Part shown: piece after piece, positions 36,584-44,706 of the stretch | Position numbering within the stretch: position 1 is the first letter of the stretch | How the letters are laid out: every line of letters begins with the position of its first letter | Source of the DNA: Deltaproteobacteria bacterium | GTDB taxonomy: Bacteria; Myxococcota_A; UBA9042; PHBI01 | Length of the DNA: 47,964 nt | Assembly (NCBI GenBank): GCA_006226565.1 | Contig: SBGO01000457.1 | Span: 1 to 47,964 of the forward strand | Direction of reading: 5' to 3' | Notes under the pieces: generated by a model | What the model was told of the DNA's origin: nothing | The model's database searches: none | What the model saw: the letters and a program-made list of their open reading frames with translations, nothing else | Position numbers and translations under genes: made by a program

Positions 36584-37435
36584 GTGTTGCAGGGGATTCG
36601 CACCGTGGGGTTCGTCGTGGCCGATCTGGCGGCGGCGCGGCAGTGGTACGCCGACGTCCTGGGCTACGGGCCGTACTTCGACCAGCCGTTCTACGTGGGC
36701 TTCGACGTGGGCGGCTACGAGCTCGGCCTCCACCCGCAGGAGGGCCCGGAGCGGGCGCCGGCGGTGGGCGGTGACACGGCCTACTGGGCGGTCGACGACG
36801 TCGCCGCGGCGATGGCCCGCCTCACGGCCGCCGGCGCGTCGCCCCTCGAGCCCGCGCAGGAGGTCGGCGGCGGCATCGTCGTCGGCGCCGTGCGCGACCC
36901 CTTCGGCAACGCCCTCGGCCTCATCTACAACCCCCACTTCGCGCCGGCGTGGACGGCCGCGGCGCCCGACGACGTCTCCGAGCGCGCCATCCACCTCGAG
37001 GTCGCGGTCCCGGTCCCGCCGGAGCGCGCGTGGGCGGCGTGGACGAGCTCCGAGGGGCTGGCGGCCTGGTGGCTGAAGACGACGCGGATCGCGCTGCGCC
37101 CCGGAGGACACTTCGAGCTCTACTTCCTGACCGACGCGCCCGCCGGCCAGCGAGGCTCCGAGGGGTGCCGGGTCCTCAGCTACCTCCCGAACAGGATGCT
37201 GTCCTTCACCTGGAACGCGCCGCCGCACCTCGAGAAGACGCGCCACGCGCGGACCTGGGTCGTGCTCGACTTCGCCCCGGAGGGGGACGGCGGGACGCGC
37301 GTCACGCTCACGCACCTCGGCTGGCCGGAGTCGGGTTGGCGGGCCGAGGGAAGCCAGTGGCCCGAGACGTTCACCTACTTCAGCGACGCCTGGCCACGGG
37401 TGATGGCGCGCTTCGTCGAGCATTTCGGGGGCTGA
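36584..37435 (+). CDS. Fusion of a VOC (glyoxalase-like) domain and an SRPBCC/AHSA1 domain
   Basis: A GTG at 36584 lies 7 bases after AGGAGAGG. The 283-residue product begins with a glyoxalase/bleomycin-resistance (VOC) module at 1-122: LQGIRTVGFVVADLAAARQW, YADVLGYGPYFDQPFYVGFD, ending GAVRDPFGNALGLIYNPHF. The second part (130-283) is an AHSA1/SRPBCC domain: IHLEVAVPVPPERAWAAWTS, GLAAWWLKTTRIALRPGGHF, then WVVLDFAPEGDGGTRVTLTH and WPRVMARFVEHF. Each domain is common; the fusion suggests one hydrophobic ligand pocket next to a metal site. The VOC part lacks an obvious full set of His/Glu metal ligands, so a binding rather than an enzymatic role is possible. Confidence 0.88.
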   Translation: MLQGIRTVGFVVADLAAARQWYADVLGYGPYFDQPFYVGFDVGGYELGLHPQEGPERAPAVGGDTAYWAVDDVAAAMARLTAAGASPLEPAQEVGGGIVVGAVRDPFGNALGLIYNPHFAPAWTAAAPDDVSERAIHLEVAVPVPPERAWAAWTSSEGLAAWWLKTTRIALRPGGHFELYFLTDAPAGQRGSEGCRVLSYLPNRMLSFTWNAPPHLEKTRHARTWVVLDFAPEGDGGTRVTLTHLGWPESGWRAEGSQWPETFTYFSDAWPRVMARFVEHFGG

Positions 37436-37449
37436 CACGGGCCGCCGAC

Positions 37450-37479
37450 TTGCAGAGCTGCGAGGCTCGCGGCTACCGT
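37450..37479 (+). promoter_or_regulatory. Candidate promoter of the hybrid histidine kinase gene
   Basis: TTGCAG (37450-37455), an 18-base spacer and TACCGT (37474-37479) lie about 75 bases before the ATG at 37556. Confidence 0.35.
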
Positions 37480-37555
37480 AGGAGACGCGGTTGACGTCTC
37501 GCGGCCGTGCGTCTCGGCGCCGCGTGGCTCTCGCCGAGAGGTCTCTGGAGGCGCC

Positions 37556-40500
37556 ATGCCGCTCTCGGAGAGCACCAGATTCCTGCCGCCCTGGCGGCCC
37601 GGTCCGTTCTTGCTTCGCTTCCTGCCCGGCGCGCTGGTCGTGCTGGTCGTCGGGCTGGTCGTGCTCGACGTGGAGCAGGAGGCCCGCGAGGCCCAGATGC
37701 AGGCGCTGGCCGAGCGCGCGGCGCGCGAGCGGGCGGCAGACCTGCGCGACGAGATCGCCGACGCGGTGGCGGACGCGCTGCTGGTGCAGCGCGTCGCGGA
37801 GGACGCGCTGGGGACGCACCCGCTGGCCGCCCCCGAGACGACGAGCCTCCTGAGCCGACAGCTCCTCGGGCTGCTCGCGACCAAGCCGAGCTACTTCCAG
37901 CTGCGGCTCCTGGCGGTGGACGGCCAGGAGCTCGTGCGGACCGAGCGGGACCCGGTGACCGGGCGGGTGCGGACCGTCCCGACCGCGGCCCTCCAGAACA
38001 AGCGCGCGCGCCCCTACTTCCAGCGCGGGATCGCCTCGGCCGCCGCGGCGCGGGTCTCGCGTCTCGACCTCAACCGCGAGCACGGTGAGGTGGCGCTGCC
38101 GCACACGCCGACCTTCCGCGTGACCGCGCGGGTCATCGAGGGCGACCGCGTCGTCGGCCTCGTCGTCGTGAACGTCGACGCGACGGCGACGCTCGCCCGG
38201 GTGCGCGAGACCGCGGACGAGCGGGTCACCGCGTGGCTCGTCAACGACCGCGGCTACTGGCTGGTCGGCCCCGACGCCGACGACGCCTTCGGCGAGGACC
38301 TCCCGGAGCGCGCCCAGCGCACGGTCGGCGCCCGCTTCCGCCCGATCTGGGAGGCGATCCGGGAGCACCGCCCGGCGCTCGCAGGCGACGACGTCGGGGC
38401 CTGCGCGTTCGTCCCGGCCAACGCCCTTGCCGCGCTCTTCGCGGAGGTGGCGTCGGTCGAGGTGGACGAGACGCTCACCGTGATCGCCCGGGTCGACCCC
38501 GCGACGGTGGCGCTCCCCTGGCGCGGCGCGGCGTGGGCCGTCGCGCTCGGAATCCTGGTCCTGCTGGCCCTGCTCTCCGCGCAGCGCGTCAACGCCGCGC
38601 GTCGGCGCGAAGAGGCGATGACCATGCTCCGCGAGAAGCAGGAGGAGCTGGAGCTGCTGACGCGGACGGTGCACGAGGCGCTCATCATGATCGACGCGGC
38701 GGGCCTGATCCGCTTCTGGAACGCCTCGGCCGCGCGCATCTTCGGCTACACTGCGGAGGAGGTCCTCGGACGGTCGCTCCACGACCTCGTGGTCACGGCC
38801 CCTCAGCGCGACCGCGCGCACGCCGGGATGATGCGCTACGCGCTCACCGGCGGCGGGCCGGTCCTCGGCAGCGTCCGGCGCTTCGAGGGGCAGCGCAAGG
38901 ACGGCACCGTGTTCCCGGCGGAGATCGTCATCAGCGCCGCCCGCCACGCGGAGGGCTACTGGGCGGTCGGCGCGGTGCGAGACGTCACCGCTCAGGAGGC
39001 TGCCGCCGCGGCCATCCACGAGAGCGAGCAGCGCTTCCGGGCGATGCTGGACCAGGGGACGCTCTACACGGGGCTCCTGGCGGCCGATGGCGCCATCACC
39101 GAGGTGAACCGGACGCTCCTGGACTTCGCCGGCGTGGCGCGCGAGGCGGTCGTCGGACAGCCGTTCTGGGAGGCGCCGTGGTGGCCGGCGGAGTCGGCGC
39201 CGACGGTGGCGCAGAGCTTCGCCCGGGCCGCGGCCGGCGAGCGTGTGCGCTGCGAGACGGAGCTGCGCGGCGCGGCCGGCGAGCGTATCGTCATCGAGCT
39301 CTCCCTGCGCCCGGTCCGCGACGACGACGGTCGGGTCGTGCTCATCGTGCCCGAGGCGTGGGACGTCACCGAGCGGCGGCGCGCCGCCGACGCGCTCCAG
39401 AGCAACCGCGAGCGGCTCGAGGAGCTGGTCGAGGAGCGGACCCGGGAGCTCAAGGCCAGCAACGCCGAGCTCGAGACCGCGCGCCACCAGGCGGAGTCGG
39501 CCAACCGCGCCAAGAGCGCGTTCCTCGCGGCGATGAGCCACGAGATCCGCACGCCGATGAACGCGATCACCGGCATGACCGGGCTCCTCTCGGCGACCAC
39601 GCTCGACACGCAGCAGGAGCGCTACCTCGACGTCGTGCGCAGCGCCAGCGGGACGCTCCTGCGGCTCATCGACGACATCCTCGACTTCTCGAAGGTCGAG
39701 GCGGACCAGCTCAAGCTCGAGGCCGTCCCCTTCGGCGTGCGGCGGGTCCTCGACGAGGTGATCGCGACCTTCCGGGCGCAGGTGGTCGAGCGCGCCGTCG
39801 AGCTCGTCGTCTTCCCCGATCCCTCCGTCCCCGACCGCCTCGTGGGCGACCCGCACCGGCTCCGGCAGGTGCTCACCAACCTCGTCGGCAACGCCTTCAA
39901 GTTCACGAGCGCCGGCGAGGTGGTGGTGCGCGTGACCGAGGTCGCCTCGGGAACCGCGGAGGCGCTCGGCGTCACCGCCCCCGACGGCTGCCGCGTCCTG
40001 CGCTTCTCCGTCCGGGACACCGGCATCGGGATCTCCGAGGACCAGCGCCAGCGCCTGTTCGAGCCCTTCGCCCAGGCCGACGAGTCGATCACGCGGCGCT
40101 ACGGCGGGACCGGCCTCGGCCTCGCCATCTGCCGACGGCTGGTGAGCGCGATGGGCGGCGCGATCGGCGTCGAAAGCGAGGTCGGCCGCGGCACCACCTT
40201 CGCCTTCACCATCCCCTACCCCCTGGCCCCCGCCGCGCCCGCCCGCCGACGCCTCCGCGAGGGTGACCTGGTCGGCGTCCGCGTGCTGGTCCTCGAGGGC
40301 AACCCGACCGGCCGGGAGATGCTGCGAGCCGTGCTCGAGAGCTTCCACTGCACGGTCACCGAGGCGCTGTCGGTGCGCGAAGCGGAGTGGGCCTGCACGG
40401 CGCTCGGGGGCGGCTTCGACGTCGCGCTCGTCGACGCGCGGCGATGGCACGACGGCCTCGTGGAGATCGCCGGGCGCCTGCGCGCCGCCGGGATCCCGCG

Positions 40501-41437
40501 GATCGCGGCGCTGAGCTGCGAAGAGCGGATCGGGCGCGCGCGCCCGCCGCGCGGGCTCGACTACGCGATCGACAAGCCCGTCACGGCCTCCGGGCTCTGC
40601 GATGGGCTCCTGACGATGATGGGGGTGGGGCAGCCGGCGCCGCCCACGTCGCGGCGGCGACCGAGGCCGAGGCCGGGCCTGGCGGGGCTGACCGTCCTGG
40701 TGGCGGAAGACAACGAGGCGAATCGCTTCCTGACGAGCGAGCTCCTGAGCCTGGCCGGGGTGGAGGCGGACTACGCGCGGAACGGTGAGGAGGCCGTAAG
40801 TCGTGTACATGAGGCGCCTTCGCGGTATGATGTCGTCCTCATGGACATCCACATGCCCGTCGTCGACGGGCTCGAGGCGACGCGGCGGCTGCGCGAGGCC
40901 GGGCACACGCTGCCCATCATCGCGTTGACGGCGAGCGCGATGCAGCAGGACATCGACCGCTGCAAGGAAGCAGGCATGGACGACTTCATCCCCAAGCCCA
41001 TCGAGAGCGCGCGCCTCTACAAGACGCTCGCGCGCTACGGGGACGACGACGTCGAGGCGCTGGTCTCGCGCTCCTCGGGCCGCGAGACGCCGCGGCAGGC
41101 GCTGCCGCGGGTCGATGGGATCGACGTGGTGGGGGCGCTCGAGCGCCTGGAGATGGACTGGGAGGACTTCGCCCCGCTCCTCGAGCGCTTCCGGGCCACC
41201 GAGCCCACGGTGATCGCGGCGATGAACGCGGCCATCGCGGCGGCGGACTGGGACGCGGCCAGGCGGCACGCCCACACGGTGGCCGGCGCGTCCGGATCGA
41301 TGGGCGCGACCGGGCTCTACCACGCGGCGCGCGCGGTGGAGCAGGCGCTCATCGCGCAGGACGGGAACCAGGGGCCGGCCCTCGAGTGGCTGGAGCGCGA
41401 GGCGAAGCGGCTCTTCTCGAGCCTCGATCGGCTCTGA
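37556..41437 (+). CDS. Hybrid sensor histidine kinase (dCache-PAS-PAS-HisKA-HATPase-REC-REC-Hpt)
   Basis: The ATG at 37556 follows GGAGG. The 1293-residue product has a membrane helix at about 20-38, a periplasmic Cache-like sensor (about 40-320), a second helix (about 323-342), two PAS domains (about 365-480 and 490-608) and a coiled coil. HisKA follows with the phospho-acceptor His662 in AMSHEIRTPMNAI. HATPase_c has the N box around Asn779, DTGIGIS (821-827) and GGTGLGLAI. The first receiver keeps the acceptor-like Asp960 but its acidic pocket reads LEGN, so it is probably degenerate. The second receiver is complete (AEDN, Asp1097 in LMDIHMP, Lys1147). The C-terminal Hpt carries His1240 (AHTVAGASGSMGA). 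A four-step phosphorelay inside one chain is likely. No output regulator is adjacent. Confidence 0.93.
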   Translation: MPLSESTRFLPPWRPGPFLLRFLPGALVVLVVGLVVLDVEQEAREAQMQALAERAARERAADLRDEIADAVADALLVQRVAEDALGTHPLAAPETTSLLSRQLLGLLATKPSYFQLRLLAVDGQELVRTERDPVTGRVRTVPTAALQNKRARPYFQRGIASAAAARVSRLDLNREHGEVALPHTPTFRVTARVIEGDRVVGLVVVNVDATATLARVRETADERVTAWLVNDRGYWLVGPDADDAFGEDLPERAQRTVGARFRPIWEAIREHRPALAGDDVGACAFVPANALAALFAEVASVEVDETLTVIARVDPATVALPWRGAAWAVALGILVLLALLSAQRVNAARRREEAMTMLREKQEELELLTRTVHEALIMIDAAGLIRFWNASAARIFGYTAEEVLGRSLHDLVVTAPQRDRAHAGMMRYALTGGGPVLGSVRRFEGQRKDGTVFPAEIVISAARHAEGYWAVGAVRDVTAQEAAAAAIHESEQRFRAMLDQGTLYTGLLAADGAITEVNRTLLDFAGVAREAVVGQPFWEAPWWPAESAPTVAQSFARAAAGERVRCETELRGAAGERIVIELSLRPVRDDDGRVVLIVPEAWDVTERRRAADALQSNRERLEELVEERTRELKASNAELETARHQAESANRAKSAFLAAMSHEIRTPMNAITGMTGLLSATTLDTQQERYLDVVRSASGTLLRLIDDILDFSKVEADQLKLEAVPFGVRRVLDEVIATFRAQVVERAVELVVFPDPSVPDRLVGDPHRLRQVLTNLVGNAFKFTSAGEVVVRVTEVASGTAEALGVTAPDGCRVLRFSVRDTGIGISEDQRQRLFEPFAQADESITRRYGGTGLGLAICRRLVSAMGGAIGVESEVGRGTTFAFTIPYPLAPAAPARRRLREGDLVGVRVLVLEGNPTGREMLRAVLESFHCTVTEALSVREAEWACTALGGGFDVALVDARRWHDGLVEIAGRLRAAGIPRIAALSCEERIGRARPPRGLDYAIDKPVTASGLCDGLLTMMGVGQPAPPTSRRRPRPRPGLAGLTVLVAEDNEANRFLTSELLSLAGVEADYARNGEEAVSRVHEAPSRYDVVLMDIHMPVVDGLEATRRLREAGHTLPIIALTASAMQQDIDRCKEAGMDDFIPKPIESARLYKTLARYGDDDVEALVSRSSGRETPRQALPRVDGIDVVGALERLEMDWEDFAPLLERFRATEPTVIAAMNAAIAAADWDAARRHAHTVAGASGSMGATGLYHAARAVEQALIAQDGNQGPALEWLEREAKRLFSSLDRL

Positions 41438-41511
41438 GCGAGCGCGCGGCGGTCGCGGGCGCGCGCACCCGGCGCTTGTCCGGCGAGCGTCTGGGCCGTA
41501 TGCAAGGCGAC

Positions 41512-43428
41512 ATGCGGACCCTCCCCGACTGGCTCGTCGAGCGCCTCGAGACCGCCCCGCGCAAGCCGGGCTGCTACCTGATGAAGGACCGCCTCGACGA
41601 GGTGGTGTACGTCGGCAAGGCGAAGGACCTGCGCGCGCGGCTCGGGCAGTACTTCGCGCCGGTGCCCGGCGACACGCGCTTCTTCGTGGGGCTGCTCGAC
41701 CAGGTGCTCGGCAGCATCGACGTGATCGTGGCGAGCAACGTGAAGGAGGCGCTGCTGCTCGAGAACGAGCTGATCAAGCGCCACCAGCCGCGGTTCAACG
41801 TCAAGCTGAAGGACGACAAGAACTTCCTGACCATCCGCATCGGCGACGAGCACCCGTGGCCGCGGCTCGAGGTGGTGCGCCGGCGCAAGAAGGACGGCGC
41901 GGACTACTTCGGCCCCTACCACTCGGCGACGTCGATCCGGAACACGCTGCGGGTCATCAACCGGCACTTCCAGCTGCGGACCTGCCGCGACAGCGACTTC
42001 CGGAACCGCACGCGGCCGTGCCTCGAGCACCAGATCGGGCGCTGCCCGGCGCCGTGCGTGCTCGACGTCGCGCCGGAGAGCTACCGGGAGAGCCTCGCGG
42101 ACGTGAAGCTCTTCCTCGCCGGGCGCGGGGAGCGGCTGCTGCGGCGGCTGAACGACAAGATGCTGGCGGCGTCGGAGGCGCTCGAGTTCGAGCTGGCGGC
42201 GCGCTACCGCGATCAGGTCCACGCCATCGAGCGCTCGCTGGCGCCGCAGAGCGTGCTGCTCGGGGACGAGGCGGACATCGACGCGCTCGGGCTCTACCGC
42301 GAGGGCGCGGAGCTGGTGGTGCAGACGCTCCACGTCCGCTCGGGCGTGATCGTCGGGTCGCGCGGCTACCGGATGACGCGGACGGAGCTGCCCGACGACG
42401 AGGTGCTCGACGGCTTCCTGTCGGCCTTCTACGACGGGGGGCGGCCGGTGCCGGACCTGGTGCTGACCCCGGTCGCGCTCGCCGAGGCCGAGACCTGGGG
42501 CGAGCTCCTGAGCGAGGCGCGGGGCAAGCGCTGCGAGCTGCGGCACCCGCAGCGCGGGGACAAGCGGCGGCTCCTGGAGATGGCGAACGAGAACGCGAAG
42601 ACGACCTTCGACGAGAAGAAGAAGAGCCGGGACGACGCGCTCGAGACGCTGACGCGGATCCAGGCGAAGCTCGGGCTCCGCGAGCTGCCGCGCCGCATCG
42701 AGTGCTACGACATCTCGAACATCCAGGGGACCAACCCCGTCGGCTCGATGGTGGTCGCGACCGACGGCGTGATGGACAAGAAGGCGTACCGGCGCTTCAA
42801 GGTGCGCGGGCTCGACACCCCGAACGACTTCGCGATGATGCTCGAGGTGCTGTCGCGGCGGTTCAGGAACGCCTCCGCCGAGGAGGACGGCGACGCCTAC
42901 CCGGAGCTGCTGCTCATCGACGGCGGCAAGGGGCAGCTCGCGGTGGCGGTGGCGGTGCTGAAGACGCTCGGCATCGAGGACATCGAGATCGCGAGCCTCG
43001 CGAAGTCGCGCGTCCTCGACGAGGAGGGGCACGTGGCGCGGGACGCGCGCGACCGGCCGTCGAGCGACGACGTCGACCGGAGCCCGGAGCGCGTCTTTCG
43101 GCCGGGGCGAAAGAACCCCGTGGTGCTGAAGGCCAACTCGAACGAGCTCTTCCTCCTGCAGCGGCTCCGCGACGAGGCCCACCGCTTCGCCATCACCTTC
43201 CACAAGTCGCTGCGGGCCAAGCGGACCCTGACGAGCGAGCTCGACACCATCCCGGGGATCGGCCCGTCGCGGCGGCGGGAGCTGCTCAAGCACTTCGGGA
43301 GCCTCAAGGCCGTGCGCGAGGCCGACGCCGAGGCGCTCGCGGGCTGCCCCGGGGTCTCCCGGGCCATGGCCGAGCGGATCTTCGCCACCCTGCGCGCCGG
43401 CCGCGGCAGCGTGACCCAGAAAGTGTGA
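41512..43428 (+). CDS. uvrC: UvrABC system protein C (excinuclease)
   Basis: The ATG at 41512 has AAGG upstream and matches the family start; an ATG at 41500 would add four residues. The 638-residue product has the GIY-YIG domain (GCYLMKDRLDEVVYVGKAKD), four Cys in TCRDSDFRNRTRPCLEHQIG and RCPAPC that match the iron-sulfur site reported for UvrC, a UVR motif (EALEFELAARYRDQVHAIE), the RNase H-like nuclease (IECYDISNIQGTNPVGSMVV) and tandem helix-hairpin-helix motifs at the end (TIPGIGPSRRRELLKHFGS). It makes both cuts in nucleotide excision repair. Its final codons AAA GTG TGA come from repeat copy 4. It follows the histidine kinase gene by 74 bases without an evident functional link. Confidence 0.96.
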   Translation: MRTLPDWLVERLETAPRKPGCYLMKDRLDEVVYVGKAKDLRARLGQYFAPVPGDTRFFVGLLDQVLGSIDVIVASNVKEALLLENELIKRHQPRFNVKLKDDKNFLTIRIGDEHPWPRLEVVRRRKKDGADYFGPYHSATSIRNTLRVINRHFQLRTCRDSDFRNRTRPCLEHQIGRCPAPCVLDVAPESYRESLADVKLFLAGRGERLLRRLNDKMLAASEALEFELAARYRDQVHAIERSLAPQSVLLGDEADIDALGLYREGAELVVQTLHVRSGVIVGSRGYRMTRTELPDDEVLDGFLSAFYDGGRPVPDLVLTPVALAEAETWGELLSEARGKRCELRHPQRGDKRRLLEMANENAKTTFDEKKKSRDDALETLTRIQAKLGLRELPRRIECYDISNIQGTNPVGSMVVATDGVMDKKAYRRFKVRGLDTPNDFAMMLEVLSRRFRNASAEEDGDAYPELLLIDGGKGQLAVAVAVLKTLGIEDIEIASLAKSRVLDEEGHVARDARDRPSSDDVDRSPERVFRPGRKNPVVLKANSNELFLLQRLRDEAHRFAITFHKSLRAKRTLTSELDTIPGIGPSRRRELLKHFGSLKAVREADAEALAGCPGVSRAMAERIFATLRAGRGSVTQKV

Positions 43429-43463
43429 TGAAGCGGGGTCTGACCCCCACATTTCACACTTTC
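43419..43463. repeat. REP-like palindromic hairpin element, copy 4
   Basis: The arms GAAAGTGTGA and TCACACTTTC pair, around GGGGTCTGACCCC with unequal flanks (TGAAGC / CCACATT). The left arm supplies the last codons and stop of uvrC. This copy has less pairing between core and arms than copies 1-3. Confidence 0.9.
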
Positions 43464-43567
43464 CTGTCATCCGTGTGAGGTTCTCCGGGGCAACCCGTCG
43501 GCGCAGCCGACACACATCCCCCGCGGCAGCGGGGGACCGCCGCAGGCGGGAAGGGGGCAAGCGAGGG
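43464..43567. repeat. Cluster of short GC-rich hairpins in a gene-free repeat island
   Basis: Three small hairpins follow each other: GTCGGC-GCA-GCCGAC (43498-43512), CCCCCGC-GGCA-GCGGGGG (43518-43535) and CCGCC-GCA-GGCGG (43537-43549). No reading frame here looks like a protein. With the flanking elements this makes about 260 bases of mosaic repeat between uvrC and the DUF1287 gene. Confidence 0.75.
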
Positions 43568-43568
43568 A

Positions 43569-43676
43569 GGCGGGCGCCTACAACCTCCCCCGCACGAGGG
43601 CTCCCGCTGCGGCGGAGCGGAGCTTGCGGAGCGAAGTCGCAGTGGGATGCGGGGGAGGTTGTATCCAGCGCCCGCC
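43569..43676. repeat. Long imperfect inverted repeat (MITE-like or structured element)
   Basis: The left arm 43569-43594 (GGCGGGCGCC then TACAACCTCCCCCGCA) is the reverse complement of the right arm 43648-43676 apart from a few inserted bases. A second inner pairing joins CTCCCGCTGCG with TCGCAGTGGGA. The roughly 108-base unit could fold into one long hairpin. No coding capacity or terminal transposase is seen. Confidence 0.75.
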
Positions 43677-43697
43677 GAGCGAGCGCGTGCGATCAGC

Positions 43698-44573
43698 TCA
43701 ACGCGGGGTGAGGACGGCGCCGGGGTTGGACTCGAGGAAGCGCTCCAGGATGAGGTCGGCCTCGAGGCGGAAGTGCGCCTGGACGGGCCAATCGTTCACC
43801 CGGTGGAAGAGCGTGGCCTTCTTCTCGTCGGGGAAGATCGTCACCACCCACGGGATGCCGTCGGGGCCCCGGCGGTCGGTCACGAGGCCGGCGAGACCCG
43901 GGTAGCCGTGGGTGCCGCCGACGCTCCAGAAGACCAGGTCGCCGGGGATGAAGTCCGACGCCTGCTCGGCCGTGTCGACCTCGGTCTTGGCCGCCGTGAG
44001 GTACTGCTTCGCGAAGGCGTAGAGGTTCGGGAGCCGCCGGTGATCGATGGACTTGTCGGGTCGGCGCGACGACCACAGGCTCAAGGGGTAGTGCTTGGGG
44101 TGCGCGACGCGGTCGATGTGGACGAGCTGCTGCAGATCGAGGCCGGTGGCGCGGAGGCAGCGCACGACGACGTCGACCGAGGTCCCGAGGTGGTCGGGCA
44201 CGTCCCCCCACGGGTAGCTGAGCGGGTGGTAGCTCGAGGTGAAGCGGACGCCGCGCGCGACCTGGGCCTCGGCACACGCCAGCACGCGCACGCGGTCGTC
44301 GCCCAGCGCCGGCGGCCACGCCGGCAGATCCGGGATCGCCCCGCCGCTGTGGCTCACCGAGGGCTGCAGGACCTCGCGGACGGCGCGATCGAAGCGGCGC
44401 TGCCGGGCGTGGAACTCCTGGGGCTCGATGAAGATCGGCGAGAAGGCCCACACCCACAGCGCGACGACCCCGCCGAGGCCGGCGAGCACGAGCAGCGCCG
44501 GGGTGAAGCGCGGGAAGCGCCCACGCCGCCGCCGGAGCCGCGGCTCGAGGAGCCGGTCGCGACCGCCGATCAC
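43698..44573 (-). CDS. DUF1287 (YijF-like) membrane-anchored protein lacking the expected catalytic residues
   Basis: A GTG at 44573, without ribosome site, gives 291 residues. One membrane helix lies at about 24-44 (PALLVLAGLGGVVALWVWAF), so the domain is outside. The family blocks are clear: SYPWGDVPDHLG, DLQQLVHIDR, DKSIDHRRLPNL and a late PGDLVFW. DUF1287 belongs to the NlpC/P60-like cysteine peptidase clan; members I recall have GVCTDV and a following HIGIV. Here these read GTSVDV (Ser132 in place of Cys) and LAGLV, so activity is doubtful. The start codon overlaps the stop of a 24-codon upstream frame (GTGA), suggesting translational coupling. Confidence 0.82.
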   Translation of the reverse strand: MIGGRDRLLEPRLRRRRGRFPRFTPALLVLAGLGGVVALWVWAFSPIFIEPQEFHARQRRFDRAVREVLQPSVSHSGGAIPDLPAWPPALGDDRVRVLACAEAQVARGVRFTSSYHPLSYPWGDVPDHLGTSVDVVVRCLRATGLDLQQLVHIDRVAHPKHYPLSLWSSRRPDKSIDHRRLPNLYAFAKQYLTAAKTEVDTAEQASDFIPGDLVFWSVGGTHGYPGLAGLVTDRRGPDGIPWVVTIFPDEKKATLFHRVNDWPVQAHFRLEADLILERFLESNPGAVLTPR

Positions 44574-44644
44574 GCCCGTGGCCCGCCGGCCATGGCGCCC
44601 CGCGGCGCGCTCCCCATCCTCCGCTGGTCGACCAACTCGCCCAT
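44570..44644 (-). CDS. Possible 24-residue leader peptide upstream of the DUF1287 gene
   Basis: An ATG at 44644 starts a 24-codon frame (MGELVDQRRMGSAPR...) whose TGA overlaps the GTG start of the DUF1287 gene by four bases. A TTGCCG-N17-TAACCC promoter candidate lies about 10 bases upstream of the ATG. It has no ribosome site, so it would be read from a nearly leaderless message. It could also be chance; there is no family evidence. Confidence 0.3.
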   Translation of the reverse strand: MGELVDQRRMGSAPRGAMAGGPRA

Positions 44645-44706
44645 CGCCGACGGAGGGTTAGCACCCAGCGCGCGGGGCGGCAATCGTTCGCCGCGCGCGC
44701 GGGCCG

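Noticed and set aside
36278-41323. A long open frame on the - strand of about 1680 codons opposite the histidine kinase
   Set aside because: The + strand codes for a complete histidine kinase with all motifs; the antisense translation is Arg/Gly/Glu-rich without any family resemblance.
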